A stretch of DNA of 6,805 nucleotides, from assembly GCA_026417675.1 (NCBI GenBank), contig JAOACV010000138.1:1-6805 (forward strand), read 5' to 3'. This DNA is from Verrucomicrobiia bacterium (GTDB lineage Bacteria; Verrucomicrobiota; Verrucomicrobiia; CAIQCK01). The position numbers and the translations under genes were made by a program. The notes beneath the pieces were generated by a model. The model saw only the letters and a program-made list of their open reading frames with translations, did not search any database and was not told the origin of the DNA. Below, in pieces: positions 1 to 4,834 of the stretch. The stretch's first letter is position 1. Every line of letters starts with the position of its first letter.

Positions 1-18
1 ACGGCAAACTCCATTGCC
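1..18. repeat. 18-bp dispersed direct repeat, copy 1
   Basis: ACGGCAAACTCCATTGCC is identical to 2014-2031 in the same orientation. It has an internal inverted repeat (GGCAA/TTGCC around a 6-nt centre), so it can form a small hairpin. The match begins at the first base of the window, so the repeat may extend further left. The two copies bracket the glycosyltransferase gene. Whether they are dispersed genomic repeats or boundaries of a mobile segment cannot be told from the window. Confidence 0.6.
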
Positions 19-19
19 T

Positions 20-31
20 ATTGTGCACAAT
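20..31. promoter_or_regulatory. 12-bp perfect palindrome, possible protein-binding site
   Basis: ATTGTGCACAAT is a perfect 12-bp palindrome starting two bases after the 18-bp repeat. Its two-fold symmetry is like that of a dimeric repressor site, but no neighbouring regulator gene or start codon supports this. It may equally be part of a larger repeat element cut by the window edge. Confidence 0.25.
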
Positions 32-184
32 CCCTATCTGATGGTGACTGGCCGCGCAAGCAATTTCTTCGCGCCGTGTTACAGATCTCCGGCTCAGCGA
101 CCATCGTGGCGACGGCTGGGAAGACCATTGTTTTCGTGCAAGCCATGAGACGGCATGCGGTCGTTGAACACGCGAGACGCAAGT

Positions 185-1738
185 TCACGGCATGTCTTTT
201 TTTAGGGCCGGGGCGCATGGCCCTCCGGCCCCGTGCTGATGCTGATAGCCGTATCCGAATCTGTAGAGAAGACCGTGCCCGACGGGCGCGCCCTCATTGG
301 CCTCGACCGTTTGGATGGGGCCGAGGCTCTTAAAAAAGGGCCGGAGTTGCTCGTCGGACAGGTTCTTCGGGTCGAACCCGACGATGACCGCGTTGCGGCC
401 GTCGAAATGCTCCGGCACGGTCCACAAATCCCAAGCAAGGGCTTTTTCTCCCACCAGATTGCGCGAAGTGGAGCGCGCGCAGTCCCTATCCGGATCGTAG
501 TAAGCGATCTCGCTGGCCAGGTAATACTTGTCCACGGCCAACGAAAAGGGTTTCGCGCCCGAAACACTTAGCAGCTTGCTCTGAAGACGGGCAACGTCTT
601 CGGCGATGTCTTTCCAGAAGAACTGAGGCGCCAGTTTGTGAGCGATAAAAGCAGGCACGGCATTCTTGGGCAGGATGCCGGCGAGGTAAAGCGAGAACCA
701 GCATATAACCGCCGCGCCCAGGGCGACTGACCAACGGAACGCGGCGCACCGCCACCGCAGTAGTGAGGCCGCCTGGTCTGGCCGGCGCGTGAGACTGTCC
801 TGCACCAACACCAGCACAGACAAATACCCGGGGGCGATCCAGTTGATATGCGTCTGCTCTTTGAAGGATGAGACCGCGAACACTAAGAAGATCGGCCAGA
901 ACTGCCACGCCATCCAACGGTCCTGCCATTCCCGGCGGCGCATCGCGGCCGCCGCCGCAATCACAAACAACACGAACGCAACCGGTGTGACCGCCGCCCA
1001 TTCCAACGCCAGCATGAGCGGTAGGTTAAAATGAATTCCGCGGGAATGACGCCCAGCGAACTGGAACCGGAACGACATCCACTCGTGCTGCCAGTTCCAC
1101 CACACCACCGGAGAGAAGAGACCCAACGCCGTGAGCAAACCGAGGTAGATGCCCGGCTTCTTGAGTTGGGCGCGCCCTTCCGGGGTCAGCAGCACAAACG
1201 CGCCGGCGGCCAGCAACAGCGCGCCGCCTGTGTATTTGGACAACATCGCCCAGCCCGCTGCTGCGCCCCACAGCAGCCAGAACTGGATCCGATCCGTTTC
1301 AACGGCGCGATAGCCGAAGTAAATCGCCGCCGACCACCCGGCCATCAACGGCGCGTCGGGAAACGCAACGAAACCCATGCTAGCGAAGATCGGCAACAAA
1401 TTCAGTAGTGCCACGGCACGCCAGCCCGCATGCGCGTCCTGCCATCGCCGATACGCCAGCCGATAAATGAAAATACTGGCAATCCCTGCACAGCACAGAG
1501 GACCGAGCCGCAACGCGAAATCGTTGTGCCCGGCGATCGATGTCGTGCACCAAATCATCCACGCTACTGCGGGCGGGTGATCGTAATAGCCCAGACTGGG
1601 CCGCTGCGCGTAGTTCCAGTAGTAGGCCTCCTCCGGCATAGCTTGAATCGAGCTGGCCAGCAAGAGCCGGATCGCGAACGATAGCAATACCAGGCCGATC
1701 CAACCTCGCGAGTGTAACCAGTATCCGTTTGCGGTCAT
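185..1738 (-). CDS. GT39 family glycosyltransferase (ArnT/PMT-like), polytopic membrane protein
   Basis: The product is about 517 residues, the usual size for bacterial GT39 enzymes, which move a sugar from a polyprenyl-phosphate donor to lipid or protein acceptors on the outer face of the inner membrane. After a first membrane helix (about residues 13-28) comes the family's first periplasmic loop, with PEEAYYW at about 35-41 and GYYDHPP at about 50-56. The acidic residues in that loop (E36, E37, D53) match the usual catalytic acidic site, although most relatives have DE where this has EE. Many hydrophobic helices follow. A soluble C-terminal domain of about 150 residues contains DKYYLASEIAYY, also typical of the family. 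I chose the ATG at 1738; a longer in-frame TTG start at 1777 adds 13 residues but has no clear ribosome binding site. The gene is monocistronic here and divergent from the GTPase gene. The acceptor cannot be named from sequence; lipid A, glycan or protein are all possible. Confidence 0.88.
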   Translation of the reverse strand: MTANGYWLHSRGWIGLVLLSFAIRLLLASSIQAMPEEAYYWNYAQRPSLGYYDHPPAVAWMIWCTTSIAGHNDFALRLGPLCCAGIASIFIYRLAYRRWQDAHAGWRAVALLNLLPIFASMGFVAFPDAPLMAGWSAAIYFGYRAVETDRIQFWLLWGAAAGWAMLSKYTGGALLLAAGAFVLLTPEGRAQLKKPGIYLGLLTALGLFSPVVWWNWQHEWMSFRFQFAGRHSRGIHFNLPLMLALEWAAVTPVAFVLFVIAAAAAMRRREWQDRWMAWQFWPIFLVFAVSSFKEQTHINWIAPGYLSVLVLVQDSLTRRPDQAASLLRWRCAAFRWSVALGAAVICWFSLYLAGILPKNAVPAFIAHKLAPQFFWKDIAEDVARLQSKLLSVSGAKPFSLAVDKYYLASEIAYYDPDRDCARSTSRNLVGEKALAWDLWTVPEHFDGRNAVIVGFDPKNLSDEQLRPFFKSLGPIQTVEANEGAPVGHGLLYRFGYGYQHQHGAGGPCAPALKKDMP

Positions 1739-1805
1739 TAGCGTCACCACCAAAGCGCGTTTCGCAAACCGTGTCAATTGCTGCCCGCGAAGTTTTGGCG
1801 GGTGT

Positions 1806-1840
1806 CAGCGGATTGTAGCAAGAACTGGCGGCAACCGAAT
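1806..1840 (-). promoter_or_regulatory. Possible promoter for the GT39 gene
   Basis: Read on the minus strand, TACAAT (plus-strand 1812-1817) is a 5-of-6 match to the sigma70 -10 hexamer, in a locally AT-richer stretch upstream of the glycosyltransferase start. No -35 hexamer of similar quality lies at 16-18 nt spacing; the best is only a two-base match. The predicted transcript would have a leader of roughly 65 nt to the ATG at 1738. This is a weak, motif-only call. Confidence 0.3.
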
Positions 1841-1939
1841 AAGAACCCTTTCAATAGCACAACCTTACAACATCGACGCCGTATGTTCGCCGTCTTGCCT
1901 TCGGTGCGCCGATTCGTCTGGCCTGGCGCGGGCAAAGAA

Positions 1940-1975
1940 ACTCCTACCCGCGCATAAAGTTGCGCCGGTAGGAGT
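1940..1975. repeat. REP-like hairpin, copy A
   Basis: ACTCCTACC at 1940-1948 pairs with GGTAGGAGT at 1967-1975. Inside it GCGCA (1950-1954) pairs with TGCGC (1961-1965), leaving one C-C mismatch and the 6-nt loop TAAAGT. That is 14 base pairs in 36 nt, clearly a designed or conserved fold rather than chance. The arm sequence CTCCTACC/GGTAGGAG recurs at 2180-2210 and in a diverged form at 2230-2255. It has no T-run, so it does not look like an intrinsic terminator. It resembles bacterial REP elements in which GTAGGAG is a common core, by my recollection. Confidence 0.75.
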
Positions 1976-2013
1976 CATCAGCCTGCAACGGTCAGGCGGT
2001 TTACCACGTGCGG

Positions 2014-2031
2014 ACGGCAAACTCCATTGCC
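2014..2031. repeat. 18-bp dispersed direct repeat, copy 2
   Basis: This copy is identical to window positions 1-18. Here the flanking base at 2032 extends the inverted repeat to CGGCAA (2015-2020) / TTGCCG (2027-2032) with a 6-nt centre. The outer bases GGCGGT (1995-2000) and ACCGCC (2054-2059) are also complementary, so the copy sits inside a larger possible cruciform. An exact 18-bp match is unlikely by chance in a window this size. Confidence 0.65.
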
Positions 2032-2106
2032 GAGTGCCTGCGATGTTTATGCGACCGCCGCGCGGCCTGCAAGCTGTTAATGCCCCGCGTGCCCGCGAGC
2101 GGGAGA

Positions 2107-2135
2107 TTGACTTGGCCGAAAGATGCCGATAAAGT
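2107..2135 (+). promoter_or_regulatory. Candidate sigma70 promoter for the GTPase-HAD operon
   Basis: TTGACT at 2107-2112 matches the -35 consensus at five of six bases. After the optimal 17-nt spacer comes TAAAGT at 2130-2135, matching four of six -10 bases including the key first A and last T. Transcription would begin near 2142, giving a leader of about 120 nt that contains both downstream hairpins. The -10 hexamer lies inside a 13-bp motif (ATAAAGTCGCGCC, 2129-2141) that recurs with one mismatch at 1954-1966 within repeat copy A. Confidence 0.45.
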
Positions 2136-2179
2136 CGCGCCATCGGGATGGAGTCCCCGTAATGCCTGAAAGGGCTGAT

Positions 2180-2210
2180 GACTCCTGCCACGGCAGCGCC
2201 GGTAGGAGTC
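2180..2210. repeat. REP-like hairpin, copy B
   Basis: GACTCCTGCC (2180-2189) pairs with GGTAGGAGTC (2201-2210), a 10-bp stem with one G-T wobble and an 11-nt loop. The right arm GGTAGGAGTC is identical to 1967-1976 of copy A over all ten bases. It is followed 19 nt later by copy C, so B and C form a tandem pair, the arrangement often seen for REP doublets. Confidence 0.65.
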
Positions 2211-2229
2211 GGATCGCGACAACGACAAG

Positions 2230-2255
2230 CTCCTGCAGGCCGAAGGCCGTGGGAG
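2230..2255. repeat. REP-like hairpin, copy C, covering the GTPase ribosome binding site
   Basis: CTCCTGC (2230-2236) pairs with GTGGGAG (2249-2255) with two G-T wobbles. After a bulged A at 2237, GGCC (2238-2241) pairs with GGCC (2245-2248) round a GAA loop. The outer arm is a diverged CTCCTRCC-type repeat. The right arm GGGAG (2251-2255) is also the only good Shine-Dalgarno sequence for the ATG at 2262, so folding of the transcript would hide it. Confidence 0.6.
2251..2255 (+). promoter_or_regulatory. Ribosome binding site deciding the GTPase start
   Basis: GGGAG lies 6 nt before the ATG at 2262. An in-frame ATG at 2178 would add 28 residues, but those are low-complexity residues translated from the repeat hairpins and show no family resemblance. 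This site therefore fixes the start at 2262. Confidence 0.65.
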
Positions 2256-2261
2256 TGTCTT

Positions 2262-3953
2262 ATGGATGACGCGATTTTGATTGATACGCTCAGCCGGCTC
2301 TGCGCGCGGTTCCATCTCGATTCGCTGTCGGCGCAACTCGACGCCTGTCGGGAGACGATGCGCGACGGCGACATCGTGGACGTGGCCGTCGTGGGCCGTT
2401 TCAAGGCGGGCAAGAGTTCCTTCCTCAACAGCATCATCGGCCGCCCCATCATGCCTGTGGCCGCGTTGCCGGTGACCGCCGTCGTGACACGGCTGGGCTG
2501 CGGGCCAACCGATCGCGCCGTGGTGCGCCATCAAACGGGCGAGACCGTCGAAATCCCGCTGCATCGCCTGGCCGAGTTTGTGACCGAGCAACAAAATCCT
2601 GGCAACGCCAGGCAGGTGGCCATGGTGGACGTGGAACTGCAGTGCCTGGAGCCATACCGCGGCCTGCGGTTTGTGGACACGCCGGGTCTGGGTAGCGTCT
2701 TCGCGCATAACACGCGCGCCTCGATGGAATGGCTGCCGCGGATCGGCGCCGCGTTGCTTGCGGTGAGCGCCGACCAGCCGCTTTCGGAACAAGACATCCA
2801 GTTGCTGCGCGAGATGAGCCGCCACACGCCGGAAATCGCCATTCTCGTGACAAAGGCGGACCTGCTTTCCGCCGGCGACCTCTCGGAGGTGATGGATTTC
2901 ATGCGGACTCAGATCGCGAGGCACTTGGGCCACGGTCTGCCGGTGTATGCCTACTCCGTGCGCGACAGTTTTGGCCCGCTGCGAACCGCCGTTCGCGACC
3001 AGCTTCTCCGGCGGCTTGCGACCCGGCACGCTGACGAGGCGCGGGCCATCCTGCGGCACAAGATGCGCTCGCTGATCGCCGGCTGCCGGGAGTATTTGAA
3101 CCTCGCGCTTCAAGCGGCGGCGGCGGCCGAGGAATCGCGCGTGGCGCTGCAACTGCAACTGGACCAGGAGCGCCAGGACCTCGACGCTGTGCAGAGCGAA
3201 ATCCGGGTGCTGGCCGGCGACCTGAAATCGCGCCTGCAGGCCGACGCGACGAAACATTTCCTCGCGCATGACGGCGAACTCGCCAGCCGTCTGCGAGACG
3301 AACTGCGCGCCAAGATGCCCGGCTGGCGCGGCGACTTGCGCCAGACCATTGCCGCGTTCTCGGCGTGGGCCGCCGGCGCGCTGGAAGAAGAGCTTCGGCG
3401 CGTGTCGCCGGGCGTGGGAGCGCGGCTAACGAACTATTTGACGGAAGCCGAAGCGAGTTTCTCCCGCGTCGTGCGGGCGTTCCAGGACCGGCTGTCGGCC
3501 CACATCAAGCGGGCGTTACACACGTCGTTCGCCGGCGCGCAGTTCGAGGTGGCGCTCAAACAGCCGGTCACGCCGGACATTCGTGTCGGCCGCGTGTTTG
3601 ACATCGCGCTGGAGATGATTTGGTTTCTGATCCCGATGTGGCTGTTTCGTCCGCTGGTGAACCGCAAGTTCCTCCACGCCGTGCCGTGGCAGACTCAAGT
3701 CAACCTCTACCGCGCGGCGGCGCAATGGACCGAGGCAGTCGCCGCTTCGATTGACGACGTGGCCCGGCAGGCGCGCGAGTTCATCTTGAACGAACTGGCC
3801 ACGGTCGAAACGATGGTCGCCAGCACCGAAGACCGGCGGCGCGAGATTCTGGCCGCGCTGGCTGAACTGGAGTCATGCGACCCGCCACGCCTCCCCGACG
3901 CGCAGACCGCCCCGAACACCCATGAGCCACTCGAAGCCGCCCTTGACCATTGA
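2262..3953 (+). CDS. Dynamin-like GTPase
   Basis: The product is 563 residues, a large GTPase of the dynamin superfamily (Dynamin_N type). These proteins bind and remodel membranes using GTP hydrolysis. The GTPase motifs are in order: P-loop GRFKAGKSS at 45-53, switch I threonine T72 in PVTAVVT, DTPGLGS at 139-145, and TKAD at 197-200. A glutamine- and alanine-rich coiled-coil segment covers about 284-331, and helical regions follow. A hydrophobic stretch at about 448-462 (IALEMIWFLIPMWLF) ends in basic residues and resembles the membrane-inserting tip (paddle) of bacterial dynamin-like proteins. The last 25 or so residues look disordered. It is shorter than double-domain bacterial dynamins and stands without a second dynamin gene. 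Its stop codon lies 32 bp inside the following HAD gene. Its exact cellular role (membrane repair, fusion, vesiculation, phage tolerance) cannot be read from the sequence. Confidence 0.9.
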   Translation: MDDAILIDTLSRLCARFHLDSLSAQLDACRETMRDGDIVDVAVVGRFKAGKSSFLNSIIGRPIMPVAALPVTAVVTRLGCGPTDRAVVRHQTGETVEIPLHRLAEFVTEQQNPGNARQVAMVDVELQCLEPYRGLRFVDTPGLGSVFAHNTRASMEWLPRIGAALLAVSADQPLSEQDIQLLREMSRHTPEIAILVTKADLLSAGDLSEVMDFMRTQIARHLGHGLPVYAYSVRDSFGPLRTAVRDQLLRRLATRHADEARAILRHKMRSLIAGCREYLNLALQAAAAAEESRVALQLQLDQERQDLDAVQSEIRVLAGDLKSRLQADATKHFLAHDGELASRLRDELRAKMPGWRGDLRQTIAAFSAWAAGALEEELRRVSPGVGARLTNYLTEAEASFSRVVRAFQDRLSAHIKRALHTSFAGAQFEVALKQPVTPDIRVGRVFDIALEMIWFLIPMWLFRPLVNRKFLHAVPWQTQVNLYRAAAQWTEAVAASIDDVARQAREFILNELATVETMVASTEDRRREILAALAELESCDPPRLPDAQTAPNTHEPLEAALDH

Positions 3954-4401
3954 GCTGCCCGGCCGATCGCCGCTGGTGTTAAACGACCTGGTGTTGGACT
4001 TTACCGGAACGCTGTCGCTCGACGGCGCATTGCTGCCGGGCGTGGCGGAACGGTTGCATGACATCGCGAAACGGCTGAGGATCACGGTATTGACCGCCGA
4101 CACGTTCGGCAAGGCAACGGAGGCGTTGCGGGAACTGCCGGTCGAGACGAGGTTGGTGGCGACCGGCTTGGACAAAGCCCATTGCGTGGCGCGGCTTGGC
4201 GCCGAGCACGTCGTCGCCATCGGCAACGGACGCAATGACGCGCGCATGATACGGCTGGCGGCGCTGGGCATCGCCGTGATCGGGCCGGAGGGCGCCGCGG
4301 GCGAGCTGATGGCCGTTGCCGACGTGGTCGTGCGCGACATCCGTGAGGCGCTGGACCTGCTTCTTCATCCCCTGCGGCTGAAGGCCACACTGAGGGATTA
4401 G
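3922..4401 (+). CDS. HAD-superfamily hydrolase, soluble P-type-ATPase-like (COG4087 type)
   Basis: This 159-residue protein looks like the phosphorylation core of a P-type ATPase without any membrane domain. Motif I is DFTGTL at 26-31, matching the P-type DKTGTL in spacing, with the nucleophile D26. Motif II is LTAD with T58. Motif III is probably K85. Motif IV is GNGRNDARM at 101-109, like the P-type GDGxND but with N102 for the first aspartate and D106 kept. From memory this pattern is usual in the soluble family COG4087, whose substrate is unknown. There is no cap domain and no signal peptide, so it should be cytosolic. The ATG overlaps the end of the GTPase gene by 32 bp and has no ribosome binding site of its own, which suggests translational coupling. 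Phosphatase activity is inferred from the family, not shown. Confidence 0.82.
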   Translation: MSHSKPPLTIELPGRSPLVLNDLVLDFTGTLSLDGALLPGVAERLHDIAKRLRITVLTADTFGKATEALRELPVETRLVATGLDKAHCVARLGAEHVVAIGNGRNDARMIRLAALGIAVIGPEGAAGELMAVADVVVRDIREALDLLLHPLRLKATLRD

Positions 4402-4421
4402 TCTGGCGGGCGGTCAGGGTT

Positions 4422-4448
4422 TTGGTTTCCGTGCGATGAACGTAAAAT
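4422..4448 (+). promoter_or_regulatory. Possible promoter for the 17-residue-repeat gene
   Basis: TAAAAT at 4443-4448 matches five of six -10 bases, and TTGGTT at 4422-4427 matches three of six -35 bases, but at a short 15-nt spacing. It lies in the 91-bp gap after the HAD gene, and would start a transcript about 40 nt ahead of the next gene. Read-through from the GTPase-HAD operon is an alternative. Confidence 0.3.
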
Positions 4449-4456
4449 GAACGTAA
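4436..4456 (+). repeat. Tandem 10-bp direct repeat, possible operator
   Basis: ATGAACGTAA occurs at 4436-4445 and again at 4447-4456, an 11-bp period close to one DNA helical turn. The pair straddles the possible -10 hexamer at 4443-4448. This geometry suits a protein binding twice on one face of the DNA, but it could also be a chance tandem duplication. No regulator gene adjoins it. Confidence 0.35.
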
Positions 4457-4492
4457 TGAGCGCGCCGGATGACCATCTGGAGTCGAGTGGCC

Positions 4493-4834
4493 ATGTCGCT
4501 TTGGAGTTTTGAACCGGGGGACATCGTGGATCGCAACGGCACCGTCATTGGCCGCGTCGCGATGGACGGGACCGTGGTTTCCTGGTCCGGCGCGTTCGTC
4601 GGGTGTGTGCGCGGGGATGGTGCGGTGTTTGATTTCAGGAGCGACCACGTGGGACGAGTGGATGAAAACGGTCTCCTGCGCGATTGGGCCGGGTATGTCA
4701 TCGGCTCGGTGCGTGACAATGGCATCGTGCTCGACTACGGAAGGACGGAAATCGGCCAAGTCGTCGGGATGCCGCTGCGACTGGCCGGCGGCGCGGCCAT
4801 CCTGATGCTCATTCTGCGAATGGTTAACTCATGA
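4493..4834 (+). CDS. Small protein of five 17-residue repeats (beta-flower-like) with C-terminal hydrophobic segment
   Basis: The product is 113 residues. Five repeats follow the pattern hhD-xx-G-xx-hG-x-V-xx-(D/N)G. The glycine of each IG/VG pair falls at 20, 37, 54, 71 and 88, exactly 17 apart; the D position is at 13, 47, 64 and 81, with S30 in the second repeat; the turn glycine is at 26, 43, 60 and 77. Each unit should make two short strands joined by tight turns, giving a closed five-fold beta structure. This resembles bacterial four- and five-fold beta-flower proteins as I remember them, whose function is unknown. Residues 97-111 are hydrophobic and could be a short membrane tail. I chose the ATG at 4493, preceded by GGAG at 4479-4482; an in-frame ATG at 4469 adds eight residues without a ribosome binding site. 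Its stop abuts that of the convergent ATPase gene. Confidence 0.75.
   Translation: MSLWSFEPGDIVDRNGTVIGRVAMDGTVVSWSGAFVGCVRGDGAVFDFRSDHVGRVDENGLLRDWAGYVIGSVRDNGIVLDYGRTEIGQVVGMPLRLAGGAAILMLILRMVNS
4829..4834. other. Back-to-back stop codons of convergent genes in TCATGA
   Basis: The palindrome TCATGA provides TGA (4832-4834) for the plus-strand repeat-protein gene and TGA on the minus strand (4829-4831) for the ATPase gene. The coding regions abut with no space between them, and no hairpin with a T-run is evident nearby, so transcripts from each side must run into the other gene. Confidence 0.8.

Larger units (their letters stand above)
1..184. other. Non-coding stretch downstream of the GT39 gene
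   Basis: This stretch lies beyond the stop codon of the minus-strand glycosyltransferase gene. Short open frames exist on both strands, but they have no recognisable motif, no good ribosome binding site and no family resemblance that I can see, so I leave them unannotated. What it does hold is an 18-bp sequence at 1-18 that recurs at 2014-2031 and a perfect 12-bp palindrome at 20-31. I see no clear intrinsic terminator for the glycosyltransferase gene here. Confidence 0.6.
1739..2261. other. Divergent intergenic region rich in palindromic repeats
   Basis: This region separates the starts of the glycosyltransferase (minus) and GTPase (plus) genes. No coding frame in it carries recognisable motifs; the long minus-strand frames that cross it continue as antisense of the GTPase gene and are not believable. 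It contains a perfect-loop hairpin at 1940-1975, a small GCCTG/CAGGC hairpin at 1981-1997, the second 18-bp repeat at 2014-2031, a CCGAT/ATCGG hairpin at 2126-2146, and two adjacent repeat hairpins at 2180-2210 and 2230-2255. Promoters for both genes are expected here. Confidence 0.7.

Noticed and set aside
18..218. Minus-strand open frame of 66 codons after the GT39 gene
   Set aside because: It overlaps the end of the GT39 gene in another frame and shows no motif, hydrophobic pattern or start signal. I could not exclude a degraded gene remnant.
197..231. T-run plus GGGCCGG/CCGGCCC hairpin resembling a terminator
   Set aside because: The seven Ts precede the hairpin on the plus strand, and on the minus strand the hairpin is followed by As. 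Neither strand has the hairpin-then-T order of an intrinsic terminator, and it lies within the GT39 coding end.
76..333. Plus-strand open frame of 85 codons at the left edge
   Set aside because: It enters the C-terminal coding part of the GT39 gene in antisense, has no ribosome binding site or known motif, and its composition is typical of a shadow frame.
1940..1975. Hairpin A as an intrinsic terminator
   Set aside because: The stem is strong but neither side carries a T-run, and it lies between divergent genes where no transcript should end. A repeat element explains it better.
2178..2261. Longer N-terminus for the GTPase from the ATG at 2178
   Set aside because: The extra 28 residues are encoded by the repeat hairpins and are unlike the family. 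The ATG at 2262 has a well-spaced GGGAG.
1778..2261. CRISPR array or small RNA gene
   Set aside because: The repeats are inverted, diverged and irregularly spaced, with no regular spacers. I see no tRNA-like or known riboswitch-like fold.
2001..3269. Long minus-strand open frame of 422 codons
   Set aside because: It is antisense to the GTPase gene, whose GTPase motifs are unmistakable. The frame has no recognisable domain, is rich in R, H, Q and P as expected for a GC-rich shadow, and runs through the repeat hairpins.
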